A stretch of DNA of 64,000 nt from the NCBI RefSeq assembly GCF_016545825.1, contig NC_052622.1:3415001-3479000 (forward strand). The letters run 5' to 3'. Origin of the DNA: Eucalyptus grandis (lineage: Eukaryota; Streptophyta; Magnoliopsida; Myrtales; Myrtaceae). The position numbers and the translations under genes were made by a program. Below are positions 44,801-58,247 of this stretch, piece by piece; the first letter of the stretch is position 1; each line of letters starts with the position of its first letter. The notes below the pieces were generated by a model, which saw nothing but the letters and a program-made list of their open reading frames with translations, was not told the DNA's origin and did not search any database.

Positions 44801-47534
44801 TGTGTTTTCTCATGAGGGTGAGTTTTAGCCCCAAACCATCTAGCTAATCTCAGACTAAATCTGGTCATAGACGGGCATCCACATCCAAATTACAAGTTTA
44901 TTTTGATTAGCTCGAGCTAAGCCCAAACCCATCACGCTAAATGAAATATACTGGCCCAATTTGAGGATCGACGAGCCCTAGATGGGTGATGGGTCTCCCT
45001 CGAGTAAAAAGAGCTACATTCTCTATCTATATCGAACAAAGTAAATTCTAATTAAAGCTAACTAATTCACCTCGCAATTTCAATTGGAGCTGCCCTTCAC
45101 AATCAAGGTTTAGGAGAAAACATGGGCGGAGGCAGTATCAAAGTGCTATCGTCGTCCCCATTGAAAAAAAAATTGTGCCAAATTTGTTCACAAGTAGTAA
45201 TCGGGAGTCAGACAATGTCTAGCCCATGAGTGCATATATCGATCCATGACTAGTAACCGACCCGGTGCTTGATGGGCCGAGCCTATGCCTGTATTCCTGA
45301 CCACGATGGATGGAGTTGTTCCAGGTACACATTGATTCATAGGGATTATGCCCATTAATTCCGCAAAGAATCAGAGTTCCCGTTCTTCTACAAAGGTCAA
45401 TGTCGCCTTCGCAACCATGAAAAAGTAGAAACACCAAAACTTGTGAATCTCACAATGCCATAACTCCAGCCCCTGTTCTTTTGGCCAGGAACCCGTATGG
45501 CCAACGAACCTGAAGCCGAGAGCGTAATTAAAAGCCAATCACTTGATAAATGTCCCGGGTTTTGCTTTCTTGCGCTCTCTTCTTCTCTCAGCAAGCCCCT
45601 TGCGGTGCTTCATGATCCAGAACCTCTCGATCTCTGCCGCGCTCCGTCCCGGAATCCGCCCGGCTATCAAGTCCCACCTGCAGAAAAAGAGCCCGTCGCT
45701 GAAGCAATCGCATTATGAGATAAAGCAAGTCCCAAATCATGGGGGCACAAAAATTTGGGTTGACCAAATGAATTTCCTTCAACTATGTAGAATTGGCATC
45801 GACTTTGATATCAAATAAGCCCAATCATGGAGGCCTAATGAGCCATCAAAGCCTAAAATGTGCCCCCCTTTTTGATTCAATCATTTGTCCTTCTTACGTG
45901 GGCCAAAAGGGTTTTATATACTGCAGGAGAACTGCTACGCGCATATTTATGTACTTGGAACGTATTTAGGCCTCATGTTTGCAAATACATGTTGTCAAAT
46001 CAATCAAAAACCCATAATATGTTTGTCAATTTAATCTTAAACTCTTTAATTTTACCAATTTAGTCATAAATCTTTATATGAAGTTTTAATATAGTTCTTT
46101 TGGTCAATTTTATGCTAAAAATCGCTAACTTGACGATATGTTAGCGATTTCCAAAAAAAATAAAAAAATAAATAGAATGGCTACATTGACAAATTATTAT
46201 AAAAAAGTTTAAGACTATATTGACAGAATTAAAAAGTTTAGAATAAAATTGTCATTTATACAATAAGTCTAAGATTGATTGGCTAAATTTTCCAAAAATG
46301 AAAGAGATCTATATTCAATTTAACCAAGTAGGAATTCTTGTAGGTTCGTCAAAAATTATCTCGATATATGTAGGACCGGTTTACAATTGCTTTGATCATT
46401 TAAGTCACGTCTCATCTATTCTTCTATGCCATATGGACATAGCACGGCATCTTCACAAAAATAAAATAAAATTGGCATTTAATTGAAATTCTCAAATGAA
46501 ATCATGAAAATCTAAACCGAGGTGGGATGGCCTCCTTGATTGCTTTCTTTAAAACAGAGGTATTCACCAAATGGAGCGCTAATATTGTCAATTTTTTCAT
46601 TTGGTCATTCGACAAAGCAAAATTAATTGAAAAGATCAAGACAACAGTGAATCCCCATGAAATCCGCTCGAGAGGACAAAAACGTGAGGCGCAAATCATG
46701 CGACAGGCTCTATGTCTAGTGGACGAGGAGGGACCAGAAGGCGTACAAGAAATCGGCAGTCAAGTCTTTGGGCAACATGGTGGGTACCTACGTGAGAGAG
46801 AGCCCCGTCTCATTTTCCATCCTCGTTCGATATATCGCGTCTCGAATCGAGGCAAAAGAAAGGGAAAGTTCGTTCCAAATCTCAGCTAAGGAAAACCATT
46901 TGTTTCGTTCTAATTGAGGGACACCCATCGGAAAGCGGACGGCGGTCCACGCGATGATGAGTGCCCTCCCGTCGTCGAGCCTCTCCTGGCCTAGCCTTTG
47001 GCATCGACACCACTTTCTATCGCGTCTAACTTCTAAGGCGCGCAAAAAAATTGATCTGTCTCGTGAAATTGCAAAGAGAGGAAGGACTTTCATACGTTAC
47101 TTGGAAGACGGAAAGAATTCGATGCTCACTTTTCGCCGACGAGTCTATGCATTCTGTGAATCAGGTCCTCCTCTTGCTCGGTCATGTCTATGTCCTCCCA
47201 CTCGGTACTGCTGACCTCTGTTGAATGAACAAGAAAGAAACGACCATTTAGCCGAAGAAAAGTAGCACGTACATGTTGTCATGGAAAAGATAAAGAAAGC
47301 GAGCTAGAAATGGTGAGCGAATAGAGGGAATGCGAAATCGAACCTTCTGAATCAGAAGGTCTGGCGATTCTGCCTTGTCTTCGATGACTCTTTCCCGGAG
47401 CTTCCATATGAAATTGCCGGAAAAAGAAAGAGAAGGAAGAAGAAGGGGAGAAGGGGAGAGAGAAAACGAGTAGGATGCGCGTGTGGATGTTGGGATATGG
47501 ACATCCAGTAGTAGAATGAGACTTGCTAGATATC

Positions 47535-47562
47535 AGAGAGAGAGGGAGAGAGAGAGAGAGAG
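47535..47562. repeat. (GA)n microsatellite
   Basis: Slightly interrupted GA run. Confidence 0.85.
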
Positions 47563-47689
47563 TATGTTGATAATGGACAAGCGCCACAAAACCCGTCCCG
47601 CTCAACGTGAGAGGCTTTGGCCGCATTGCCTCAGTTGACTTGTAGGATTTTGTGGACTTGTAGTTGACAATCCAAACCCCATCTAGATC

Positions 47690-47726
<37 letters not shown>
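47690..47726. repeat. (GA)n microsatellite
   Basis: Uninterrupted GA run of about 17 units. Confidence 0.9.
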
Positions 47727-47727
<1 letters not shown>

Positions 47728-50288
47728 CCTCCAGTTGAAATCTGCATAAAGTTGGAGTACTGTCCTTATTTTGAGCTACCAGACTCTGCATGGTCCTCAG
47801 CTGATATTCGTGTAATTTGCATGATGAATCGTATTTGTCATATAGTGTAATTTCTCCTTATACATGGGTTCACCTGAAATAGTAATTCATCTGCATGATT
47901 CTTGACTTTATACAAGCTTGAGTAATTATGCGATCTTGTATACCCAATTTCTTAATTACGTACATGGATTGTATGTAAATCCGACACTTCCCATCGTTTA
48001 CAGTTATCCAATCACCAATTTTCTGAGACCCTTTAATGGTTATTTATAATAAGTGAGAATCAAAAGAGATAAACTTGGTCTTGGTGGTTTGGTGATGCTT
48101 TTGCTTGGTGACTGAATTCGGGCAGTTCTGCCACCATGTTACTGTGAAGCTTTCGAGAGTTTTTCGTACGTGGGGTTCTCATTTGACTCTTCAATTTTGG
48201 TTGCGGTCATTTCTCAACTCTTATTAGATTTCCCATCTGAATTAGAATGCTATATATAGTTGACAATTAGATCACTCAAAAGCCAGCCGAAGAAGATGGC
48301 AGCGAGTTTAAACGGAAAACCAGACAAATGGGCTGTAATGGCGACTTATAAAGACTGAGGGCTAGTGGCACATCAAACCAACCACATGATGCATAAGAGT
48401 TACGTTTGAATAAAAGATCAAACCTAGTGTTCTTCATTGAATATGTGATGAGACATGAACTGCTTCTTTCCCCAAAGTACAATGCGTTCTTGTCATGTTA
48501 TGATTCGGCGAAGCATGTGACCATCCATGTTGGGACAGAAGAGAAGCCAAAGAAAAGAAAACGCTAGCCTTCAAATGAACCAAACCCCTAGCATTCCCCT
48601 CTCCTCTACCTTTCCTTCCCTATATCAAGCCAGCTTGAAGATAAGGAACCAAGAAAACAATCATTAAACATTGTTTTTCTTGCTGTTCATCTCTTGACAT
48701 TGACCTTAAAAGAAAAGAAAAAGAAATAGAGTATGATATAAGCAAAAGCTGGCGATTGCTGATTCTCCTGGAATGATAGGTGGCTATAAATAAAGGGGGT
48801 CGAAACAATGATGAGACAAGAAAGGATATAATTAATTACTTGAAAAGGAGATAATCTTGACACGAGAACTTTTGTAAGTTTCCTGGTTGTCTCGATGCAG
48901 TTCAACTAACAGTCTAGATATTCATCTGAAACAGTCTCAAAAAAGGGTTTTTATCTTCTGAGTCTTTGCTTTTACTTGGCTTGGATATGTGCCAGCTTTT
49001 AGACAGCCATCGCACTGGCATAGTATATAAAAAAAATGCTGCAGACGAGTACCTTTTTGTCTTGTTTCTTCCTCTCAACTAATCCCCCTGTCCACCCGGT
49101 TTTTCTCTAACGTAGCATTGCTGTTGCATGCACAAATCGAGATGGTACTTGTGATATTCTTTTCTAGGACTTCGAAGCTTTGTAAATATGATCTATGTCG
49201 TGCTTTTAGTACATAACTATATTTGTTTTGAGGTAGGTGGCTTTATATATATATGTCTTTTTTGCTGTTTTTAAGACATGCTAATATGCATTCGTCCTAG
49301 TTTTAATAAACTTAATTGGGGTTTCTAGATACTAGTTAACGAGACCCTAACTTAAAAAGGAAAGGAGAAAAGGAATGTCTCTAGTCTTGTAATTCTGTAA
49401 TTGTGATTTGTGATGTTTCATGTTTGGTTCGAGATCCTATTTCAAATTTCTCTGTAACGAGTTGTCAATTAGATGTAGGGACACCTCTTACAAAGGGCTC
49501 GGATATTGATCAATGCAGCCGAAGATGCCAAAGGCAGCAAAACAACCAAATACAAGGGTGGGAGTCAGAGATGAATTGAAGCCGAAACAGAGAAAAGATG
49601 CTATACGGGATTAAGAACATTTATTCAATGAGGAACAACTTGATTAAGATAATAACTTCTAATCTCGATCATTGGAACGGGGCAGATGATTGTTTGATAA
49701 CCCCTAATAATTCATAAAAAAGAAAATACGAAAGATACTAAAGATCAAATCATGCTCTTACATTATCGATCGTGTATAATCCCGAATGAGAACCGAAAAA
49801 GAAAACATGTTAGGCCCAAGACCCACGATAGCAGCATCAATTAGGTAGGACAAGACGGTTTAACTTCTTGATATCGATTAAACTTCCAATAATTAAAAGA
49901 ACCAAAATTTGAAAAGAGGGGCGATACTCGTTTTCCTTGCTATCAAGGATGTTGTCCGCACATAGCAGCATACCCTCGTGAGAACGACACGTTCATGGAA
50001 TCGTCGTTTGGGGAGAAAACGATGGGTCGTTTTTGTCGGGATTGGACTCGAAGAACTTTTGAGACGTGCACGAAGTTTCGGCGTGGCATCACCGGCTTCA
50101 GTCAATAATCGGCAATTTCAGAGGGACCATCGCGATCCGATCGAGCCAACGCTTGGAGACATTAATTACCTGTCGAATGGACCCGATGCGAGTCAAGTCC
50201 AATTTTTTTTATTATTGAACCCTAATAATGAAACATATTTCTTCACATCAATAAATGGGGATGGACTCAAAGGAAGAATGATTCTATT

Positions 50289-51019
50289 TAGGGTGTGTTT
50301 GTTTGAAGGAAACGTAATCTTTTAGAAAATGTTTTAGGAAAATGATTAGTTTTCTTTTATTTGGTGATATGCGACTGAAAGTATTTTGGTATTTAGATCA
50401 CATTTAAAAAATGATAAATGACATTTGACCTAATAATTGACAATATTGTGCCTCTTACTTCCAAATTAATTTGTTAAGTCCATATTACTTAATAAATGGA
50501 TTTTCTCGATTAGTTTAGTAAATCTATAATTTGAACCTGCAAGATGAAAAGGAAACCTAAATTCATACACATATATATTTTTTACTTTTTTTTTTTTTCT
50601 GAAGATGGACAATGATTTCTGGTTACAAGAGCAAGTCAAAACAAAAGGGAGGGGGTGAAGGAGAAGGAGAGAGGGGATGAGGAGTTAAGGTTTATGTTCA
50701 CAGGCAAATAAATAAAAGAGAAAACAAGAAAATAAAGAAAAGAAAAATAAAATAAAATAAAAGATATAATAATAATAAATTCAAAATTTTTAATTAGAAA
50801 TTCTTTTAATAATAATTTTTATTAAGCAATAACCTTAAAATATTTTGGAAAACGTATTCGGTTCTTTCAAAGGGGAAATCGTTTTAAAGCTTTGGAAGGA
50901 AAACATTTTCGATGTAGGAAAACATTTTCCGTCGACTCATTTTCCTAAAGGAACCAAACGTTGGAAAATGAGGAAAACGTTTTTCCGGAAATTGTTTTTC
51001 GCAAAACAAACACACCCTA
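50289..51019. mobile_element. MITE-like element with 16-bp terminal inverted repeats
   Basis: The left end TAGGGTGTGTTTGTTT (50289) and right end AAACAAACACACCCTA (to 51019) are perfect inverted repeats around 731 bases. The right half is dense in GGAAAAC/GTTTTCC pairs. There is no open frame of note. Flanking 8-mers (ATTCTATT, GTTTCATT) match at 6 of 8 positions, compatible with a decayed hAT-type target duplication. The superfamily is not certain. Confidence 0.75.
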
Positions 51020-51023
51020 GTTT

Positions 51024-51500
51024 CATTTGTTTCGTGAAAAGTAAATGATTTGTATATTTTTTTTTTATCTAAAAATGATCGCTTGTATTTCTTTAAATAA
51101 CATTTAAATATAATTTTTTCCTAAACTATGCTCATTGTGATTTATTACCTAAATTTTTTTGTGACATAAAAAACACAAAACTTGTACTTATATGATATAT
51201 TTACCTCAAATTTATATAAATACGACACATATACTTGAAACTTTTTCTTATGCCACCATGTGCGACATGAGTTCAAAGTATAGGTTTGGTAAACCAGTTT
51301 GGGGTAAATCTATTAGTGGAGTTTTTGGTATTACAAAAAATGTTTAAGGTAAATGTGTCACAGTAGACATAATTTCGGATTTTTAGTTGCTTTTTCCCTC
51401 TTAATTATCAATAATAATTTATGTTTACATATTTTCGTGGACAATAAAAAATACAAGTGATCATTTTTAGGTAAATCATTCATTTCCAACGAAATAAATG
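51024..51500. mobile_element. Second MITE-like inverted-repeat element, almost abutting the first
   Basis: The left arm starts CATTTGTTTCGTG and includes AAATGATT, then ATCTAAAAATGATCGCTTGT. The right arm, on the other strand, reads CATTTATTTCGTTGGAAATG, then ACCTAAAAATGATCACTTGT. Arms of about 50-60 bases therefore enclose about 360 bases of AT-rich sequence. Four bases separate it from the preceding element. Confidence 0.65.
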
Positions 51501-53081
51501 TACCATCATCTCTTTATTCATTTATTTACTAATTTTATTTTTTCCAAGATACAAGATACAATTATCGATGGCAAGGAAATTTTCTTGGATGTGCTTCGTT
51601 TTGCGGTGTGTCTTCAAGTAGATTAAATATACAGAATTTAAACGGCGTATATTTAGCAGCATCGCTCTTTAATTTGCTACTTAAAAATATTCCCAGTTAT
51701 GAAATTAATCTACCATAATAATGAGAATTTCTTTTGCTTTGCTGACAAATGAAAAAAAAAAAAAAAAACTAGGTATCATAGACCATCATTATGCAGAGGG
51801 TAAGGGCTTGAAGGTCCAGAGATCGGTCCATTGGGCCCGAACTAGCCCACATTAGCAAATAATTTACTTTGGGCCAAGAAAAACATTTGGGCCCACTGGA
51901 GGCAGGCGTTCGTTATCATACAAGCGAGCGCGATGCTAACGTCAACAGGGGTGCTCTCCGTGCGCCTACCGGAACCAAATAAACTTCCCGAAACCACGAT
52001 AAACGAAAATCCCTGGTCCTCCTCCTCCATCGCCCTCGCCCTCCTCCTGAAACCCTCGATTCGAGATTCGTCGCGGGAATCGGCGGCCGGCTCCACGGAT
52101 TTCACAGGTGACGATCCGATTCCCTCCGACCTTTGTATTTTTTTGTTTTTCTTTCTTTTTTTCCTGTCGAGTGCTGTTAGTTTCTGCCCTAATTTTCGCG
52201 GTTCGTGTTCAGTTACGTATGCCGATAGGTCTTGTTCATCGAGAACCGCAAGGTAGTTGTGTCCGGAATTGATGGTTTCGGTGTGGTCGATGGCGTCGTA
52301 CGCTTCTCGCTTTTCGTGTGATTTGATTGCGCTATTGCGGAATTGGATCGTGGTCGTGGGTTTTGAAGATGCATTGCACGTGCGATTGCCTTTGCGCTCC
52401 TTGCATGTTGATCTTTGGGTGATTCTTCTGGCTATGAATATCTGATCTAGGCGCTTGGCGCGCTTCGTGATTGTTGGTGCGCTAGAAAATAGTATCGGGG
52501 TAAAAAAGGTCCGATAGGCTTTCGTGATGTGGTGTTTAGGAAACGGTAATTTTATTGTTGATGCGTATGTTATGGTCCCGCAGTTGTATCATGAGTCAGT
52601 AAGTCACATACATACGGTAAATATATTACCTTTCGTGATGCCTTTTGGTGGAACCCTCGTGTGAGCATCTCCGGAAGAAAAAGGGGGGGGGGGGGGGGGG
52701 ACGTTATCATGAGAGTTTGGCTGGATATTTCCTACACCAAGGGTAAAAAATGGTCAAACGGCTGGGTATTGGTTTGTTACTTTTTTAGCTAGGACATGCT
52801 TAGTTGAGTTTCTGGTCCCCCTAATCTAATTGGCTTAAGTGAACTTTGAAAAGACAAAAACTGATCAGATTAGTTGATTTGCTAGTTCAATAGATTGTGA
52901 TGCATGTGAAGTGTTGTTCAGGTATATTCTCTCCTGAGATGCCGGTCACTTGGAAGTTGGAACAAAATTGCTTGAGTTGAATCATTTGCCAAATTTATTA
53001 AGTAGTGAGATTGAGGATTTGTTAGTGCGCTGTTGTTGTTTATTGGGAGGACACTAATGACGAAACACTTTTTCTCTGCAG
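51501..53081. promoter_or_regulatory. PTB gene promoter, leader exon and leader intron
   Basis: A GC-richer leader (about 51900-52107) ends at TTCACAG|GTGACG. The TTTCTCTGCAG acceptor at 53081 precedes the ATG by 36 bases. This implies a 5' UTR intron of about 970 bases, as is common in plant RNA-binding protein genes. The intron contains an uninterrupted G run of about 17 at 52684-52700. Confidence 0.55.
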
Positions 53082-53117
53082 AAGTGGGAGGGGGCTCTGT
53101 ATCTCCTGTTTGTTCTG

Positions 53118-56100
53118 ATGGCATCAGTCTCTAGTCAACCGCAGTTTCGTTACACACAACCCCCATCCAAGGTGCTTCATTTGAGAAATTTGCCATGGGA
53201 ATGCACTGAAGAGGAACTAATTGAACTGGGGAAGCCATTTGGCAAAGTTGTTAACACAAAGTGCAATGTCGGAGCTAACAAAAATCAAGCTTTTATTGAA
53301 TTTGTGAGTGCTATTATCCAGTCCGTCTTGTCCCCTTGTTTGTTCTTCCCTTCCCCTGGTTTGTTTTTGCAATATCATTGACTAGCCTTTCCCTCCTCAT
53401 TGTGCTACTCTAGGCGGATTTAAACCAGGCTATTGCAATGATCTCATATTACGCATCATCCTCTGAGCCTGCTCAAGTGCGTGGAAAGACTGTCTACTTG
53501 CAATACTCCAATAGGCAAGAGATAGTTAATAACAAAACCACAGCGGATGTTGCTGGCAATGTGTTATTGGTAACAATTGAGGGCAGTGATGCACGTCTGG
53601 TCAGCATTGATGTTTTACATTTGGTAAGTGTTTTGCTGAAACTTTTCTTGCAATTGTTGTGAGAGGTAAAGTTGCTCTCAGGATGTCAACATTGAGTAAC
53701 ATAGTAGGTTGTAGCTTGTCGTGTTCTAGTAAGCTTTGTTTGACATGAATGTCAATGAATTAGCAGGCCCCTTTCAAGGCAATATCTTCAATGGCAGCTT
53801 AGTGCATCGGGAGAAAGAAAGCATGTGTGTTTGTCTCCTTTCTCCTTTTCTCAACACACCTCTTCCTTCCTCTCTCTTCCCTACTCTTCCTCCTCAGCTA
53901 CCAATTCGTGCCATTATTTGAATTTAGGATGGTTGCAGTTTGAATGTTCTTACTTATCCCTTACCTTTCATGTGTATGGGTGTTAGTGTCCGCATGATTT
54001 GCTTCTGTTGAAAGCAATTACTGCCATCTTCTTGAAAGAAAAATGCCAAGAAGAAAAAAAATCCATTTTGATTGATGATTTGTCATTTGGTAAAAAAATA
54101 ATAATAATAAATAAATTAAGTTGACATTAAACTATTTTTACTACACTTGTTTTGTATTTTCTGCTTTGGTGGTTTTTTCCCTCTTAACATCCACATAGTG
54201 GAGACAAGCAAGAAGCATGGTTGTTCTTTGTCATGAGTGCACTTTGTAGGTAATACTCTTGAATTCTAATATTTTGTGGGTTTTATTGATATCAAATGAA
54301 AGATGGCGGATACGATTCTTCCTTTGCAAAATGAAATTATTGTCAGATAGTAATAGTAAGGCTGTCAAAAGGCCTACATCTTTCCTAAGACGAAGTTATC
54401 AGCTATCGACAAACAGCATTTAGTGGTAGGTCAACTTTGCATGTCATGAAAGTGAAAGGTTTTTTTTTTTTTTTTGCCTGACTTCGTGACATGTGAGAAG
54501 CTGGCAAAAATTCGTTACCTTTTGCCAACTTGTGAAAATGGTATTTTTGTGCATAATATTCCTGCACCACTGGGTCTAGAAAGGTGAAGTATACGAAGTG
54601 TTTCTCTTGCATCATAGTGATTTGTTTCTTGTTTGGGAGCTTGGCTGATCAACATCATGAAAATGTGACTGGATAGGCATACAAATAACACATTCTGAAC
54701 CACACACCTGATCCCTACATCAAAGAGTTGTTAGGAAGATTTTGACGCCTCCATATCAAATTGTATAAATCTCATTGTTGCATGAAAGCTTTTCCTTTTT
54801 CTCAATGTGAAAAATTCTCTGACAGCTCATCATAGGGTTTTTATTGCTTGCAAATGCTTGGGCAGTGATCCTTGTTATGTTTGGAGCGCCAAACCTGAGA
54901 TTTCTAGCAACATTTTGCTGATTTAGATGTACTTTTGAAATCATTAACCAATCTCTTGATCTTAAACAAATTAAATGCTGCATGTGATGCTTCTGACTTT
55001 GGTACGTATTTGTGTAAATTTTCATATTTGTCTCTCTCGGAAAGTAACATTTGAATACATTCTGATGATATTCTTATAACACTGATATTGAGAGGGGATA
55101 GGGATTGGAATTTCTTTTTCGATCGAAGTAACTGTCTGTGTTACCATGCTGATGTTTTGGAATTGTTGTGTTTGGGGTGGCTTTGAACCTGTTTTTGATC
55201 AATTTTTAGCCTTGGCTCTAGCTTTTGACTTTAGCTTTAGCTTTGGCTGTATGGATGAAATTTTTATTTCATTTGAATAATTTTAATATTGAACACCTTA
55301 AATTTTCAGTGGAACTTGTTGAATTAATTTAAGCTTTTTCAAGAATACAACTAACTAAAATATCGCAGCCAATTGTGGTAGAAAATCTTCTTATACTGAA
55401 CATTTGTCTTGGTTAATTGGTAATGCAGGTCTTCTCAGCTTTTGGGTTTGTTCACAAGATTACTACCTTTGAGAAAACTGCTGGATTCCAGGTGACAAAA
55501 ACTGAGATGACTTTTTTTTTTTTTTTTTTTTTGGTTTTGTACAGAGTTTATAATTTAAGCAAAAAATTCTTGACTAAAATCTTGTTTGTAGGCCCTGGTG
55601 CAATTTTCGAATGCCGAAACTGCTTCTTCTGCAAAAAATGCCCTTGATGGAAGATGCATTCCTAGGTGACGGTTGTATTAATTTTTTGACATGGTATTTT
55701 GTCCAACTGGAACTGGTACATGTTGCCCAAAGTAATGCATATTTTGGCACAAGTTTATCACCTATATATTGTGTTTAAAGAATTATTCCTAGTTAAGCTA
55801 AAAATCAAATTTCTCTAGTTACAAAGAAGCAGTTCTTAACATAGAGTGGCATGTTCATGTGCTTTGAGAATTTCTTTTGGGTTGCGATAGCATATTATCT
55901 TCTAGTGCACTCACATGAATGTTACTGACTGACTTTGTCTTGGTTCACAGCTATTTGCTTCCTGAGCACATGGGGCCATGCACCCTCAGGATCACATATT
56001 CAGCCCACACAGATCTGAGTGTGAAATTCCAGAGCCATCGTAGCAGGTGACTTTCTAATTGGGTTGTTTATACCAAGCCTTCATTTGATGTCTGTTTCTT

Positions 56101-58247
56101 GATTGATCGACTGTGTATTTTACCATGGACATTTTTTTGTTTATCAGGGACTACACTAATCCATACCTTCCTGTTGCTCCATCTGCTATAGATGGCAGTG
56201 GTCAGGTAAGGAATAAAAAATCAACGTTTGCTTTGTTGTAATCACATCCACTGTTAGAATGAGTTGGGCATATTATTTTGTCTGCCTTATGATTTGATTG
56301 ATTTGATCAAACATTGCATTGTATGCTGCAGTTGAGTGTTGGCGTGGATGGGAAAAAATTAGAACCTGAGAGCAATGTCCTTCTTGCATCAATAGAGAAT
56401 ATGCAGTACGCAGTAACATTGGATGTTCTTCACATGGTATTATTTTATTTAACTTTATTTTTAATTCTCTCATCTGCATTCTTGGGTAAGCATGTGTTTT
56501 AAAAGTTTGTCACCAATTTTGCCTGGTTCAGGTCTTTTCAGCTTTTGGACCTGTACAGAAGATTGCCATGTTTGACAAGAATGGAGGGGTCCAAGCATTG
56601 ATTCAGTACCCTGGTTAGTAAGAGCAGTGAATTTTTCTGGATGAAGAATATCTTTCTTGCATTAGGGCGTAAAATATGCATGCATCTAATGAAGTGCATG
56701 TTGGTTGTCGCATTGCTGTCCATGCAGATGTTCAGACGGCTGTAGTTGCAAAGGAAGCTTTGGAAGGGCATTGCATATATGATGGGGGGTTTTGCAAACT
56801 CCATATCTCGTATTCGCGCCATACAGATCTTAGCATAAAGGTAATCACATCTGTTGCCCCCTGGTATTACGTTTATCTCAACAAGTTGCGACTATCCTAT
56901 GCCGTGGATGTACACTTCCTTGCTTTTGATACAAAAGGAAAAACTCCCTCTCCTATATCAAGTTTTCCAGTTGAATTTTGAAAGATGCCACTTCCAATTG
57001 ACCATTTGATCAAGAGAGATTACCATTCAAAGAGTCACTAGTATGTCAATCACATGTTTTTAGTTTTCACTAAAAACAGTTAAAAGTGAAATCTGTTCCC
57101 AGTAGAAGGGCGAAGAATGGCGTGAAATATGTATAAACCTCATAAATAAGGGATGTCATTATTCTATTTCGCCAGTATAAGCTGTTTCACTTTGAGAAAA
57201 GTGGCGAAACATTCATTGATGTCTCTGGCAACAAGAACTTTCATTGGCTGTTGACTTCAAATATGCCACACGTTCAAGGTTCTGCTCATCTCCTTGGATC
57301 TGGTGTTACCATTTTCGACATGACCATATATAAGTCACACCTGTTTGCGGTTGTGTTTTCTGTCATCATTCAGGGAATCTGAACTCTCTTGTTTCCCTTG
57401 CTTTGAAAGATAAATTTTAGGTGCTAGCATGATTTAAATTTAGTCCCTTTAACATGAGGCATTTTGTGTAATTTGTTCTTATATCGTGAATTGGTGGGAA
57501 TTTGAAAACTGAAGCAAGTGTTGTGAGCACTTCCTTTTGTGAGAATGTACTGTTGTTATTTTAAGATAAAATAGTACGGAAGCCTGGTCATTTTAGTTAA
57601 GACACTTCTAGAATCTGCTGTTTATTCATCTGTTATTCATTGATCATTGTGTGGGGGAGGTTATGATTTATTAGCTTGGTGAATTGTTAGGACTGGCTGG
57701 AAATAATTGTCTTAGTATTTTGTGCTGCATTTCAGTTTCTATGTTAGATATATACGGCGTGTCATAATAATTTTGTCTTGCCTTTGAATATATGCGAACA
57801 TTAATTTGCTGATATTGTTCTCTTACATTTTTACTTTTGAAGAGTAACAGAAGTAGGTGGGAGATTATTAATTGACTGATATGCTAACTATTTTTCCAGG
57901 TTAACAATGATCGGAGCAGAGACTACACAATCCCCAACACCCCGATGATGAATCCTCAACCTTCAATTCTAGGGCAGCAACCGGCTTCAGCTGTTGGTGC
58001 TGCACCCCAGCAGTATGGTGGAGTGCAGTACGCCCAGACTCCCACGCAACCCACAATGCATCATCCACCCCCTGCTGGCTGGGGTCCGGTCCCTCCAGCT
58101 CAGTCCATGCCTATGCAAGGTCACAACCCACCACCGTACATGCAACAGGGGACTGTGCCTTTCCAGATGGGCCCTGGGATGATGCATGGCGCGGGCCACC
58201 CTGGTTTGCCGCATCCGCCACATATGCCTCCATATCAGTCACAATAG
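53118..58247 (+). CDS. PTB: Polypyrimidine-tract-binding protein homologue (three RRMs)
   Basis: Ten coding exons: 53118-53303, 53414-53623, 55429-55491, 55592-55665, 55951-56046, 56148-56205, 56332-56436, 56532-56613, 56728-56840 and 57900-58247, giving 444 residues in frame. RRM1 (about 18-95) has KVLHLRNLPWECTEEEL and NQAFIEF. RRM2 (about 110-185) has NVLLVTIEG, VFSAFGFVHKITTFEK and ALVQF. RRM3 (about 244-322) has NVLLASIENMQYAVTLDVLH, VFSAFGPVQKIAMFDK and LHISYSRHTDLSIK. The C-terminus is Gln/Pro/Met-rich. The architecture matches Arabidopsis PTB1/PTB2, nucleo-cytoplasmic regulators of alternative splicing that bind pyrimidine-rich RNA. Intron 2 is unusually long (1.8 kb) and contains a strong polypyrimidine tract before a candidate poison exon (53898), which suggests autoregulation. 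The start is the first ATG after the leader intron. Confidence 0.95.
53837..53921 (+). promoter_or_regulatory. Candidate poison-exon acceptor with long polypyrimidine tract in PTB intron 2
   Basis: About 55 almost pure pyrimidines (CTCCTTTCTCC ... CTTCCTCCTCAG) end in an AG at 53897. Exon 2 ends in phase 0. Splicing to 53898 would add seven codons (LPIRAII) and then an in-frame TGA at 53919-53921, truncating the protein after RRM1. A matching downstream donor was not identified with confidence. Confidence 0.5.

Larger units (their letters stand above)
41891..50288. other. Gene-poor AT-rich spacer
   Basis: Many stop-rich frames and no recognisable protein, tRNA or microRNA precursor. Visible items are a small hairpin GGTGCCT/AGGCACC at about 42321-42341 and a dispersed AT-rich repeat at about 45.96-46.28 kb (tracts such as TTTAATCTTAAACT). 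Further right are GC-richer patches at 43.8-44.4, 45.5-45.7 and 46.7-47.2 kb with short open frames of no known family, and two GA microsatellites near 47.5 and 47.7 kb. Confidence 0.5.

Noticed and set aside
46527..46889. 120-codon open frame in the gene desert
   Set aside because: No domain recognised, AT-rich start and unrelated GC-rich end, no homologous context.
53871..53897. Resemblance of TCTTCCCTACTC to a miR482-like sequence
   Set aside because: It is part of a plain polypyrimidine tract before a splice acceptor; no foldback partner nearby.
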